From an uncultured Eubacteriales bacterium (lineage in GTDB: Bacteria; Bacillota; Clostridia; Oscillospirales; Ruminococcaceae), in the NCBI GenBank assembly GCA_900314975.1, contig OMXI01000007.1, positions 1 through 64,000 on the forward strand: a stretch of 64,000 bases of DNA, in the 5' to 3' direction. A program made the position numbers and the translations under genes. A model generated the notes under the pieces. It was not told the origin of the DNA and did not search any database. It worked only from the letters and a program-made list of their open reading frames with translations. How positions within the stretch are numbered: the first letter of the stretch is position 1; the number at the start of each line of letters is the position of its first letter. This document shows, piece by piece, positions 52,035 through 60,821 of this stretch.

Positions 52035-54014
52035 ATGAAAACAAAAAGACGACTTCTTGCCGTTCTGACCAGCCTTGCGCTCACTGCTGCGCTTGCACCG
52101 ATGACCGCTTTTGCAGACCCTGCGGAAACACCTACAAGCTACGGGCTATATGTCAACGGTGAACAGTTTACCAGCGAAAAGCTGACGATAACCTGCGGTG
52201 AGGGTACGGCTGTATTTGACGGTGAATCTACACTTACGCTGAAAAATGCGACTGTGGACAAAATAAGCGACGGCGGCTACGGCGTTATCAACAGCAAGCT
52301 TGAAAGCGTAAACATCAAGCTTGAGGGCAAGAATACACTTGACGGTGATAACGGAACAAACGACGGTATAGATGCTGCAGGCGGCTGTAATGTAACTATT
52401 ACAGGTGAGGGTTCGCTGGATATCGTTAATACTTACTACGGCACATATATCGGCAGCTATGACAAGGAAGGTGCTGACCTGACTGTAAAGGATGCAACCG
52501 TTACTGTCAAGGATTCAAAGGCGGCGGCTCTGTGGGCAAACCACGATATAACCTTTGACAATGCAAAGGTGAGCGTTGACAGAGCAAGCCAGGACAACTA
52601 CAACGGTATCGTTTCAAACATCGGCGGTACTGTAACAGTTAAAAACGACAGTGAGCTTAATGTTGCAAACAAGGCTTCCTGCATACTTTTAGGAAACGGT
52701 GACACATCTTCTCACGCTTTTGTTTTGGAGTCAGGCAATGTCACTCTTGTATCGACCTCGGAAGAAGCTGACTATGGTTATGCTGTAAAGTTCCAGCCTG
52801 TAACTGACGATGGCGATGATAAGGGCAAGGTCAACGGCAAAATAACCGTTAACGGCGGTACTCTCGACGTTACATCGGCAGTAGGCGGCACAAACCTCAC
52901 AACTGATGATATCGTATTCGGTGAGGGCATAGGCTACACCAAGGGCGAGTCGCTTACAGAGTCGGGCAACGTTGTTGTTTCAAAGGAAGAACACACACAC
53001 GTTTTCGGTGACTGGAAAGTAACACAGCAGCCTACTATCGTTGGCGCAGGTGTTGAAACACGCACATGCAAGTGCGGCGAGGAAGAGACAAGACCTTACG
53101 GCACTGCTCTTACTACCGAGCGCGCATCAGGCAAGAACAGATTTGCTACATCTCTTGAAATAGCTGCAAAATTCAAGAACGCAAACGGCAACAAGCCTCT
53201 TGAAAACATCATCATCGCTTCGGGTGCCGACTTTGCAGATGCTCTTTCCGCTACATATCTTGCAAAGGTAAAGAACGCTCCTATCCTTATCACAGCAGGT
53301 GATGCAAAGGCAGTTATCGACCCGATATACAGCTTTATCAGCGAAAACGCTGTTGAAAAGGCTAACATCTTTATCGTAGGCGGAACAGGCGTTGTTCCCG
53401 ATTCCGTTATAAAGACTCTTACAGGCAAGGGATACAGCGTTAAGCGCCTTGCAGGCAAGAACAGATTCCTCACAAACATTGAGGTTCTCAAAGAAGCAGG
53501 TGTCAAGGACGAGGAGCTGCTTATCGCTTCGGGTACAGATTATGCAGACGCACTTTCTGCTTCGGCAGTAGGTAAACCGATACTTCTCGTTTCGGGCAAG
53601 GCTTCAGGCATGACTGCTGACCAGAAGGCATACCTCAAAACTCTTTCATCTAAGAAGGGTTACGTTATCGGCGGTACTGGCGCTGTAAGCACAGGCATTG
53701 AAAACGATGCAAAGGCTGTTATGACAGTAGAGCGCGTAATGGGCAAGAACAGATACGAGACTTCGGTTGCTGTTGCCAAGAAATTCTTCACAAATCCAAA
53801 GGCAGTTGCTATCGCTTACGGTCTGAACTACCCTGACGGACTTTGCGGCGGACCTCTTGCTATCGCATACGGCTGCCCGCTGCTGCTCACAGTTGATTCT
53901 CTGCCAGACGCTGCTGTAAATTATGCAAAGAGCGCAGGCATCAAGTCGGCTGTTACATTCGGCGGTACAACACTTGTTTCGGAAAAGACAGTCAACAAGA
54001 TAATCGGCAAATGA
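52035..54014 (+). CDS. Cell-wall protein: beta-helix/carbohydrate-binding region plus three CWB2 repeats
   Basis: A 659-residue secreted protein. A signal peptide ends near AFA at residue 28. Residues about 30-310 are strand-rich repeats (TVKDATVTVKDS, ITFDNAKVSVD) like the Cthe_2159-type carbohydrate-binding beta-helix domain. A short cysteine pair (CKCGEEE) follows. Residues about 355-659 are three cell-wall-binding type 2 repeats (for example ERASGKNRFATSLEIA and VERVMGKNRYETSVAVA), which hold proteins non-covalently to the wall in Clostridia. GGAGG precedes the ATG; a longer upstream reading covers the promoter and is rejected. Own promoter and terminator. Confidence 0.88.
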   Translation: MKTKRRLLAVLTSLALTAALAPMTAFADPAETPTSYGLYVNGEQFTSEKLTITCGEGTAVFDGESTLTLKNATVDKISDGGYGVINSKLESVNIKLEGKNTLDGDNGTNDGIDAAGGCNVTITGEGSLDIVNTYYGTYIGSYDKEGADLTVKDATVTVKDSKAAALWANHDITFDNAKVSVDRASQDNYNGIVSNIGGTVTVKNDSELNVANKASCILLGNGDTSSHAFVLESGNVTLVSTSEEADYGYAVKFQPVTDDGDDKGKVNGKITVNGGTLDVTSAVGGTNLTTDDIVFGEGIGYTKGESLTESGNVVVSKEEHTHVFGDWKVTQQPTIVGAGVETRTCKCGEEETRPYGTALTTERASGKNRFATSLEIAAKFKNANGNKPLENIIIASGADFADALSATYLAKVKNAPILITAGDAKAVIDPIYSFISENAVEKANIFIVGGTGVVPDSVIKTLTGKGYSVKRLAGKNRFLTNIEVLKEAGVKDEELLIASGTDYADALSASAVGKPILLVSGKASGMTADQKAYLKTLSSKKGYVIGGTGAVSTGIENDAKAVMTVERVMGKNRYETSVAVAKKFFTNPKAVAIAYGLNYPDGLCGGPLAIAYGCPLLLTVDSLPDAAVNYAKSAGIKSAVTFGGTTLVSEKTVNKIIGK

Positions 54015-54025
54015 TACTGATATTT

Positions 54026-54052
54026 AAGGCTCCTTTCGGGGAGCCTTTTTTT
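54026..54052 (+). terminator. Terminator of the first CWB2 gene
   Basis: AAGGCTCC (54026-54033) pairs with GGAGCCTT (54040-54047) and is followed by a run of T. Confidence 0.9.
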
Positions 54053-54059
54053 GTCCGTA

Positions 54060-54089
54060 TTGACAACAGCAAGCGGTGTATTGTATAAT
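54060..54089 (+). promoter_or_regulatory. Promoter of the second CWB2 gene
   Basis: TTGACA (54060-54065), 18 bp, TATAAT (54084-54089), directly after the upstream terminator. Confidence 0.82.
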
Positions 54090-54128
54090 TACTATGGTAT
54101 GCAAACTTTTAAAACGGAGGAACAGGAT

Positions 54129-56468
54129 TTGAAAAGACTTATATCGCTGGCAGCTGCCGCAGGACTTATCTTCAGCCCACTGTCTGCACTGCCCCAAAGC
54201 CGAAACACAGATTTTACGTCTATAAGCGCCGCTGCACAGACAAGCGGTGACTGGGAATACAGGCTGCTTGCCGACTCAACAGCGGAGATAACAGGCTGCA
54301 AGAGCAGCGCTGTGTCTGTCACTATACCGCAAACGCTCGACGGCAAAAAGGTTACAAGGCTTGCAGATGCGCTGTTTGCGGGCAGCAGCATTGAAAGCGT
54401 TACGATACCGCAGGGCGTTGAAGCTATCGGCGGAAGTGCATTTGCAGGGTGCGAAAAGCTCAAAAGCGTGAGCCTTGCAGGCAGCGTTAAGCAGCTCGGC
54501 ACAGCAGAACACGGGTTCGTGTTTTTGGGCTGCAAAAGCCTTGAAAAGATAACTCTCCCAAGCGGTATAACTGCGATAGAGCAGGGACTTTTCCGCGGGT
54601 GCGAGAGCCTTAAAAGCATTACGATCCCAAGCACTGTCACAAGCATAGGTTATCAGGCTTTCGGCGAGTGCAGGGGTCTGACCGTTATCGACCTGCCCGA
54701 AGGCGTAAAGACTGTTGACGACTTTGCCTTTGACGGCTGCACCTCGCTTACGGCGATAAATGCAAGCGATAAGAGCAGCAGCTTTTGCTCTGTTGACGGG
54801 GTGCTTTACAATAAGGACAGGACAAGGATCATAAAATGCCCTGCTTTAAAGGCTTATGTTTCGATACCTTCAAGCGTTTTTGAGATAAGCAGCGCCTGCT
54901 TTGCGGACAATCGCGAGATGACCTCTGCCGTTATTCCAAGCACGGTGGGTATCATCGGCAAAATGGCGTTCAGCGGGTGTGTTAAGCTGAAAAACATCTA
55001 CGTGAACTCGGCGAGCAAGAATTACAGCGCGCTTGACGGCTTGCTTTACGACAAGGACAAAACACAGCTTTTATGCTGTCCAAACGGCAAGACCGTGCTG
55101 CCAAGCCTGCCGCTGTCGGTGACAAAAATAGGCTGCGGAGCTTTTTACGGCAACACCTCTCTGCAAACCGTTCAGCTGCCCGCAGGTGTTACCGAAATAG
55201 ATGACTACGCATTTGCGCACAGCGCGGTCAAGGATATAACCATTGGCGAAAATGTAAAAAGGATCGGAGACATGGCTTTCAGCTTTTGCAGAGAGCTTAC
55301 AGACGTTACGCTCTCAAAGGGTGTTGAAACGCTCGGCGAAAGGGCATTTTCCAACTGCACGAGCCTGAAAAGCGTTTATGTTCCGTCAACGGTAAAAACA
55401 ATTGGCACGGGCGCGCTGGGCGTTTACAGCACGGATACCTCTGCTGATTTGCCTGTCAAGGACTTTGTGCTGTACTGCGAAAGCACGGGCAGCGAGGGTG
55501 CGCGCTACGCCAAGCAGCAGGGCATAAGCTACAAAACCGCACCGAGCTACACCCGCCTTGCAGGAAAGCAGCGCTTTGATACGGCAGTGGCAATCTCAAA
55601 GGAAACATATACAAAGGCGGAAACTGTTGTTATTGCATCGGGGCTTGACTATGCAGACGCACTGGCAGGCGTGCCGCTTGCAAAGGCATACGACTGCCCT
55701 ATCCTGCTGGCAGGCAAGGACAGCTTAACGAATGAGACCCTTGAAGAAATTAAACGGCTGGGTGCAAAGTCTGTTGTAATTCTCGGCGGTGAGGGTGCAG
55801 TCGGAAAAGGCGTACAGACTGCGTTAGTACAGAATGGAATCAGTGAAAAATCTATAAAGCGCATAGCGGGCAAAACAAGATTTGAAACGGCCGCGCTTAT
55901 CGCGGACGAGCTTGAAAAGCTCACGGGAACGCAGCCCAAGGAAGCGTTTGTGGTATCCTACAGCAGCTTTGCAGACGCGCTGTCTGCAAGCACGGCAGCT
56001 GCGATAAAAGGCGCACCGATACTTTACGCCGCAAAGGACGGCGAGCTTAACGCGCAGACCAAAGCGTGTCTTGCAAAGGTCGAAAAAGCCTACATAATCG
56101 GCGGTGAGGGAGTTATCTCGGGTGCAATGCTCGAACTTGCAAAGGGCGCAACTGCCAAAAAGCAAGCAGAGCGCATTTTCGGCGCGAACAGATACAAGAC
56201 CTGCGTTGCGGTCAACGAAAGGTTCAAGGATATTCTCGGCGGCAGCAAGATATGCGTGGCAAAGGGTCTTGACTTCCCCGACGCACTTGCGGGCGGTGTG
56301 CTTGCCGCTGCAAAAGCTGCACCGATGTTTCTTGCGGATCAATTGCTGTCAAACGAGCAAGCAAGCTACTTAAAGTCCAAAAAAGCGGACAGTTTATATG
56401 TGCTTGGCGGCATTGGCGCGGTAAATGAAAGGCTTGTGCAAAGCATAAGCGCAGCAGGCACAGCATAA
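54129..56468 (+). CDS. Cell-wall protein: BspA-like leucine-rich repeats plus three CWB2 repeats
   Basis: A 779-residue secreted protein. The start is TTG at 54129 (GGAGG 8 nt upstream), giving a signal peptide MKRLISLAAAAGLIFSPLSA. Residues about 45-460 are BspA/LRR_5-type repeats (VTIPQGVEAIGGSAFAGC, ITIPSTVTSIGYQAFGEC), which form adhesive surfaces. Residues about 473-779 are three CWB2 wall-binding repeats (RLAGKQRFDTAVAIS, RIAGKTRFETAALIA, RIFGANRYKTCVAVN). It is paired with the previous gene, which shares the same anchor but a different display domain. Confidence 0.88.
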   Translation: MKRLISLAAAAGLIFSPLSALPQSRNTDFTSISAAAQTSGDWEYRLLADSTAEITGCKSSAVSVTIPQTLDGKKVTRLADALFAGSSIESVTIPQGVEAIGGSAFAGCEKLKSVSLAGSVKQLGTAEHGFVFLGCKSLEKITLPSGITAIEQGLFRGCESLKSITIPSTVTSIGYQAFGECRGLTVIDLPEGVKTVDDFAFDGCTSLTAINASDKSSSFCSVDGVLYNKDRTRIIKCPALKAYVSIPSSVFEISSACFADNREMTSAVIPSTVGIIGKMAFSGCVKLKNIYVNSASKNYSALDGLLYDKDKTQLLCCPNGKTVLPSLPLSVTKIGCGAFYGNTSLQTVQLPAGVTEIDDYAFAHSAVKDITIGENVKRIGDMAFSFCRELTDVTLSKGVETLGERAFSNCTSLKSVYVPSTVKTIGTGALGVYSTDTSADLPVKDFVLYCESTGSEGARYAKQQGISYKTAPSYTRLAGKQRFDTAVAISKETYTKAETVVIASGLDYADALAGVPLAKAYDCPILLAGKDSLTNETLEEIKRLGAKSVVILGGEGAVGKGVQTALVQNGISEKSIKRIAGKTRFETAALIADELEKLTGTQPKEAFVVSYSSFADALSASTAAAIKGAPILYAAKDGELNAQTKACLAKVEKAYIIGGEGVISGAMLELAKGATAKKQAERIFGANRYKTCVAVNERFKDILGGSKICVAKGLDFPDALAGGVLAAAKAAPMFLADQLLSNEQASYLKSKKADSLYVLGGIGAVNERLVQSISAAGTA

Positions 56469-56535
56469 GCTTCCAATTGATTTATACACCGAATTTGTCA
56501 AAAGTATAAAATTTCTTCAAATCGGACAAAAGCAC

Positions 56536-56564
56536 TTGAAAAATACCTCGGTATGCGTTATAAT
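56536..56564 (+). promoter_or_regulatory. Promoter of the NifU-like/GGGtGRT operon
   Basis: TTGAAA (56536-56541), 17 bp, perfect TATAAT (56559-56564), then GAGAGGAG before the start. Confidence 0.88.
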
Positions 56565-56615
56565 ATTAGTGCATGTATTTGTTATACATTGACTATTTTT
56601 GAGAGGAGTTTAATA

Positions 56616-57308
56616 ATGATCTATTCTCACGAAGTTGAAACAATGTGCCCTATCGCACAGGGCGTTGCTCACGGCGCTGCTCCTATCCCGGAGGAAGCTA
56701 AGTGGGTAAAGGCAAAAGAGATCAAGGACATCTCTGGATTCACACACGGCATCGGCTGGTGCGCACCTCAGCAGGGTACCTGCAAGCTGACGCTCAACGT
56801 TAAGGAAGGCGTTATACAGGAGGCTCTGGTAGAGACTATCGGCTGCTCTGGTATGACACATTCCGCAGCTATGGCAGCTGAAATACTTCCGGGCAGAACT
56901 ATCCTTGAGGCGCTTAACACAGACCTCGTTTGTGATGCTATCAATACCGCTATGAGAGAGCTTTTCCTGCAGATCGTTTACGGTCGTTCGCAGAGCGCAT
57001 TCTCCGAGGGCGGACTTGTTGTCGGCGCAGGACTTGAGGATCTGGGTAAAGGTCTGCGTTCACAGGTCGGCACAATGTACGGCACACTCGCAAAGGGACC
57101 TCGTTATCTTGAGATGACAGACGGCTATGTAACAAAGCTGGCTCTCAATGCTGATGACGAGATAATCGGCTATAAGTTCGTTAACTTCGGCAAGATGATG
57201 GACTTCATCAAGGCAGGCGACGATGCTAACACAGCATTCGAGAAGGCTCAGGGTCAGTACGGCAGAGTTGATGACGCTGTTAAGCTTGTTGACCCAAGAA
57301 AAGAATAA
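56616..57308 (+). CDS. NifU_N-like iron-sulfur scaffold-type protein, GGGtGRT partner
   Basis: A 230-residue protein resembling the NifU/IscU scaffold domain. Candidate ligand cysteines are in GIGWCAPQQGTCKLTL and ETIGCSGMTHSAAMAAE, with a third in DLVCDAIN. The C-terminal ~100 residues are an extra domain not present in IscU. ATG at 56616 has GAGAGGAG upstream. It is co-transcribed with the GGGtGRT gene 14 bp downstream; such pairs recur in anaerobic Firmicutes. Codon choice (GCT, GGT, AAG, ATC) suggests strong expression. Whether it binds a cluster is untested. Confidence 0.82.
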   Translation: MIYSHEVETMCPIAQGVAHGAAPIPEEAKWVKAKEIKDISGFTHGIGWCAPQQGTCKLTLNVKEGVIQEALVETIGCSGMTHSAAMAAEILPGRTILEALNTDLVCDAINTAMRELFLQIVYGRSQSAFSEGGLVVGAGLEDLGKGLRSQVGTMYGTLAKGPRYLEMTDGYVTKLALNADDEIIGYKFVNFGKMMDFIKAGDDANTAFEKAQGQYGRVDDAVKLVDPRKE

Positions 57309-57322
57309 GGAGGTAACGAGTT

Positions 57323-58321
57323 ATGGCATTGTTTGAATCATATGAGAGAAGAGAAAAGCAGATTCTCGCTGTTATCAAAGAGTACGGCATCAATTCTATC
57401 GAAGAATGTGCTGATGTATGCAAGGAAAAGGGTCTTGACATCTACGCTCTGGTAGAGAAGATCCAGCCTATCTGCTTTGAAAATGCAAAGTGGGCTTACA
57501 CAGTAGGCTGCGCTATCGCTATAAAGAAGGGCTGCAAGAAGGCTTCAGAGGCTGCTGCTGCTATCGGTGAGGGACTTCAGGCTTTCTGTATCCCCGGCTC
57601 TGTTGCTGACCAGAGAAAAGTTGGTCTTGGTCACGGTAACCTGGGCAAGATGCTGCTTGAGGAGGACACAGAGTGCTTTGCATTCCTCGCAGGTCACGAG
57701 TCATTCGCTGCTGCAGAGGGCGCTATCGGTATCGCTGAAAAGGCTAACAAGGTTAGACAGAAGCCTTTGAGAGTTATCCTTAACGGTCTTGGCAAGGACG
57801 CTGCACAGATCATCGCAAGAATCAACGGCTTTACATATGTTGAGACTGAAATGGATTACGCTACAGGCGAGGTAAAGGAAGTATTCCGCAAGGCTTACTC
57901 CGAGGGACTTCGTGCAAAGGTAAACTGCTACGGTGCTAACGACGTAAGAGAAGGCGTTGCTATCATGTGGAAGGAAAACGTTGACGTTTCCATCACAGGT
58001 AACTCCACCAACCCGACAAGATTCCAGCACCCTGTTGCAGGTACATACAAGAAGGAAAGAACAGACGCTGGCAAGAAGTACTTCTCCGTTGCTTCGGGCG
58101 GCGGCACAGGAAGAACTCTGCACCCTGACAACATGGCTGCAGGTCCTGCTTCCTACGGTATGACCGATACACTCGGAAGAATGCACTCTGATGCACAGTT
58201 TGCCGGCTCGTCCTCTGTTCCTGCTCACGTTGAGATGATGGGACTTATCGGTATGGGCAACAACCCGATGGTTGGCGCTACTGTTGCTTGTGCAGTTGCT
58301 GTTGAAGAGGCTATGAAGTAA
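57323..58321 (+). CDS. GGGtGRT family protein
   Basis: A 332-residue cytoplasmic protein named after its GGGTGRT motif, found here as ASGGGTGRTLHPDN around residue 255. The family is conserved but uncharacterised. Glycine-rich stretches (GLGHGNLGKMLLEEDT, LNGLGKDAAQII, GNSTNPTRFQHPVAG) suggest nucleotide or phosphate binding. It closely follows the NifU-like gene (14 bp), with AAGGAGGT before the ATG. Codon use is strongly biased, like ribosomal protein genes, implying an abundant protein. A strong terminator follows. Confidence 0.88.
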   Translation: MALFESYERREKQILAVIKEYGINSIEECADVCKEKGLDIYALVEKIQPICFENAKWAYTVGCAIAIKKGCKKASEAAAAIGEGLQAFCIPGSVADQRKVGLGHGNLGKMLLEEDTECFAFLAGHESFAAAEGAIGIAEKANKVRQKPLRVILNGLGKDAAQIIARINGFTYVETEMDYATGEVKEVFRKAYSEGLRAKVNCYGANDVREGVAIMWKENVDVSITGNSTNPTRFQHPVAGTYKKERTDAGKKYFSVASGGGTGRTLHPDNMAAGPASYGMTDTLGRMHSDAQFAGSSSVPAHVEMMGLIGMGNNPMVGATVACAVAVEEAMK

Positions 58322-58341
58322 TAGCGGACAAGCATAATAAT

Positions 58342-58375
58342 AAAGACGTTCCTGTAAATCGGGAACGTCTTTTTT
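58342..58375 (+). terminator. Terminator of the NifU-like/GGGtGRT operon
   Basis: The 11-bp stem AAAGACGTTCC (58342-58352) with GGAACGTCTTT (58362-58372) continues into T. Confidence 0.92.
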
Positions 58376-58457
58376 ATGCATTTATCTGTTCACAGGCACA
58401 ATGTTTGACATTTGTGCACGATAATAATTGCGTTTAGCGTGCAAATTGTTGCATATA

Positions 58458-58487
58458 TATACAAAAAACCTATAAATGTTGTATAAT
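58458..58487 (+). promoter_or_regulatory. Possible promoter of a short non-coding transcript
   Basis: TATACA (58458-58463), 18 bp, TATAAT (58482-58487). It points at the hairpin-T unit 40 bp further on. The -35 is weak. Confidence 0.4.
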
Positions 58488-58526
58488 TAAATGCGTAAAA
58501 ATGCTAATTATCCAAATTATCCCCTT

Positions 58527-58565
58527 GGCAGCGCTGTGAACTCTTTTCGCGGCGCTGCCGCTTTT
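58527..58565 (+). terminator. Terminator-like hairpin upstream of the response regulator
   Basis: The perfect 8-bp GC-rich stem GGCAGCGC (58527-58534) with GCGCTGCC (58552-58559) is followed by GCTTTT. Confidence 0.6.
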
Positions 58566-58674
58566 AAAAATATGACATTTTCTTTAATTTTTAGACGATA
58601 TCATTTCTTTTTTGGCAATAATATGCTATAATCAAAATATGCTTTGATTTACAGTTTTGAAAGGAATTTACGCT

Positions 58675-59379
58675 ATGAGACTTGCCGTGCTTGATGATGA
58701 AAAAGCCTTTATAAATGAATTTACAGCCCTGACCTCACAGATGATGCCTGATGCACAGGTGATAGGCTTTGACAAAGAGGACGAGCTTATCGACTGCATT
58801 GGCAGCGAAAGGCTCGACTGTATCTTTATGGACATATGTCTTGATAACAGCAGCGGCATTGACACCGCAAAGCGCGTGACGGATATATCGCCCGATATAC
58901 CCGTGGTGTTTGTTACAGGGTATCCGCAGCAATACTGCCAGAGCATTTTTCTTGAGCATTTTGACTTTGAGCCGTTTGCTTTTGTGTGCAAACCGATTAA
59001 AAAGCAGATCCTGCAAAGAGTTTTTGAAAAGCTAAAAGTCAAAGGCAAGGATAAAGGATCCGATATAACTCTACATTCGGGCAGACAGGATATTATTTTA
59101 AGCACAGACGAGATAAAATATGTGGAATCAAGCAGGTGGTATGTGCTTGTACATACTGCCGACAAGGTGATTACCGTTCGTTCAAAACTGTCGGACATCC
59201 AGCAGCTTTTGCCCGATAGCTTTATAAGCTCGCACAAAAGCTATATTGTCAATTCAAGCTATGTCCGTGCTTTCAATTCTACCGCTGTAACGCTGCAGGA
59301 CGGCACAGAGCTGCCCGTAAGCAGAAGCCACAAGAACGAGTTCAAGCAAAGGCTGCTGAGCATAAAGGGGTTCGGATAA
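58675..59379 (+). CDS. LytTR-type response regulator
   Basis: A 234-residue response regulator. Residues 1-120 are a receiver domain with the acidic pocket VLDDE, the phosphoacceptor Asp53 in FMDICLD, and a late lysine in VCKPIKK. Residues about 135-234 are a LytTR DNA-binding domain (DEIKYVESSRWYVLVHT ... SHKSYIVNSSYVRAF). LytTR regulators usually control peptide signalling, bacteriocins or surface functions. ATG at 58675 has AAAGGAA upstream. The stop overlaps the kinase start by one base (TAATG), so both are translated together. Confidence 0.93.
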   Translation: MRLAVLDDEKAFINEFTALTSQMMPDAQVIGFDKEDELIDCIGSERLDCIFMDICLDNSSGIDTAKRVTDISPDIPVVFVTGYPQQYCQSIFLEHFDFEPFAFVCKPIKKQILQRVFEKLKVKGKDKGSDITLHSGRQDIILSTDEIKYVESSRWYVLVHTADKVITVRSKLSDIQQLLPDSFISSHKSYIVNSSYVRAFNSTAVTLQDGTELPVSRSHKNEFKQRLLSIKGFG

Positions 59380-60686
59380 TGCTGCGGTATCTATGCTATA
59401 CAGCGTGGTGCGTGTTTTCAAATGTACCGATGTTTATCGGTCTGCACCTGAACCTCACTGAGAGGATAAAAAATAAGCTGCTGAAGTATTTGCCGATAAT
59501 AGCTGTCAATTTGGGCTATCTTATTTTTGCATTGATTTTTACTACCGAGAACAATGTTATGCGCATGTGCTTTTTTATAATCTATCTTTTGTATGCTGTT
59601 ACAGCGTTTTCGGAAAAGCCGTGGAAATCGTTAGTCGTTGCGTCATCGCTCGGCGCGCTGTCGTTTGCGATAGACCTTGTTGTTGAGTTCCCCGTATATT
59701 TGTTCAACGGTAAGGTGCTGACACCTTCCGATGCGAACTGGAATACATTTTTGCTGTGCATTTGCTTCGGGCTTACATATATGATATCAATTATCATCTA
59801 CACCCGATTCAACAGAAAAAACGAAAAGGTCGTTGATAAAACGGCTGTGCTGTTTTTTATGATGCCTTTGAGCAATATGTTTCTGATACTCGCTGTGGCG
59901 TCGGCGTTTAACGCACCTGATTTCTGGACTCCTTTGAGGTCGACACTGCTGACTCTGGGAGTCATTGTTATGGTTGCCTCACTGTTTTTGCTCTACCGTG
60001 CGATGAGGGAAAACTACCGTGCAAAGCAATCGCAGATGAAGCTTGCGCAGCTTGAATACAACCAGAAGCTTTCGGAAAGCTACTTTGACAACATCACACA
60101 AAGCGCGCAGATGCTGATGAAATACAAGCATGATTTCAATAATATGATAACGACTGCGCTGCATATGGTGAACTCAAACGACGAAAGCACCAAGCAGCAG
60201 GGCGTTAAGCTGCTTGAACAGATAAAAGAGAAAAACAGCGAAACGGCACTCCCCTTTTACTGCAAAAACCCTGTTGTAAACACTATCCTTTTTGACAAAG
60301 CTTCAAGAGCGCAGACGGAGGGAATTGATTTCATTACGGACGTTAAGCTGCCCGAAAAGCTTAATATTGAGCTTACCGACCTTTGCAGCATTTTTTCCAA
60401 TCTGATAGATAACGGTCTGCGCAGCGCGTGTGAGAGCGAGGACAACCGTCTTGAACTTAAAGCGTGGTGTGACGCGGGGTATATGTTCGTGCGCACGAAA
60501 AACTATCCCGACGAGGATTTTCAAGTGCCCGAAAAAGAAAAGCAGTTTGATATAAGCAACATTTCGGGCCACGGCTACGGGCTGTCGATACTAAAAGATA
60601 TGGCTGAAAAGTACGGCGGCAGCTTTGAGATGAAAATGGAAGGCGGAGCCTTTGAGGCAATGTGCTGCGTGAATATCAGCGGATGA
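59379..60686 (+). CDS. GHKL-type sensor histidine kinase (AgrC-like)
   Basis: A 435-residue membrane kinase. About six membrane helices occupy residues 1-210. A cytoplasmic helix carries the phosphoaccepting His251 in KYKHDFNNM, the H-box of AgrC/ComD-type kinases. A GHKL ATPase domain follows with the N-box SNLIDNGLRSAC and the glycine box ISGHGYGLSILKDMAEKYGG. Kinases of this shape mostly sense extracellular peptides. It is coupled to the LytTR regulator; a short peptide ORF with its own promoter follows at 60822. Confidence 0.93.
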   Translation: MLRYLCYTAWCVFSNVPMFIGLHLNLTERIKNKLLKYLPIIAVNLGYLIFALIFTTENNVMRMCFFIIYLLYAVTAFSEKPWKSLVVASSLGALSFAIDLVVEFPVYLFNGKVLTPSDANWNTFLLCICFGLTYMISIIIYTRFNRKNEKVVDKTAVLFFMMPLSNMFLILAVASAFNAPDFWTPLRSTLLTLGVIVMVASLFLLYRAMRENYRAKQSQMKLAQLEYNQKLSESYFDNITQSAQMLMKYKHDFNNMITTALHMVNSNDESTKQQGVKLLEQIKEKNSETALPFYCKNPVVNTILFDKASRAQTEGIDFITDVKLPEKLNIELTDLCSIFSNLIDNGLRSACESEDNRLELKAWCDAGYMFVRTKNYPDEDFQVPEKEKQFDISNISGHGYGLSILKDMAEKYGGSFEMKMEGGAFEAMCCVNISG

Positions 60687-60690
60687 AAAA

Positions 60691-60730
60691 TGCCTGAAGC
60701 TGCATAGATATGTACTTTCAGGCACTTTTT
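60691..60730 (+). terminator. Terminator of the two-component operon
   Basis: TGCCTGAA (60691-60698) pairs with TTCAGGCA (60717-60724), followed by CTTTTT. Confidence 0.85.
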
Positions 60731-60747
60731 ATTCCATTATTTCTGCA

Positions 60748-60776
60748 TTGAAAAGCTTTGAAAAACGTGTTATACT
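60748..60776 (+). promoter_or_regulatory. Strong promoter of the short peptide/RNA unit
   Basis: TTGAAA (60748-60753), 17 bp, TATACT (60771-60776), with an extended TGT. Just downstream, at the expected transcription start, lies the dyad TGTTC-CAAGA-GAACA (60782-60796), a possible operator. Confidence 0.82.
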
Positions 60777-60781
60777 AAAGG

Positions 60782-60796
60782 TGTTCCAAGAGAACA
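60782..60796. promoter_or_regulatory. Dyad TGTTC-N5-GAACA at the start of the short transcript
   Basis: A perfect 5-bp inverted repeat with a 5-bp spacer lies 5 bp after the -10. It could be a repressor site or a 5' stabilising hairpin. The binding protein is unknown. Confidence 0.45.
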
Positions 60797-60821
60797 AATA
60801 CTTATAACGGCGGACATCAAA

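Larger units (their letters stand above)
58322..58674 (+). other. 353-bp intergenic region before the two-component system
   Basis: It holds, in order, the GGGtGRT terminator, a possible promoter near 58458-58487, a second terminator-like hairpin at 58527-58565, and an extended -10 (TGC-TATAAT, 58624-58632) that probably serves the response regulator. No convincing ORF is seen. Confidence 0.6.

Noticed and set aside
53096..53506. Repeated short words in the CWB2 genes as DNA repeats or a CRISPR-like array
   Set aside because: They are protein-level CWB2 repeats about 100 residues apart with diverged DNA; there are no regular spacers.
58491..58634. 47-codon plus-strand ORF upstream of the response regulator
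   Set aside because: Its ATG lies only 4 bp after the -10 box, there is no ribosome site, and it runs through the GC-rich hairpin and the next promoter.
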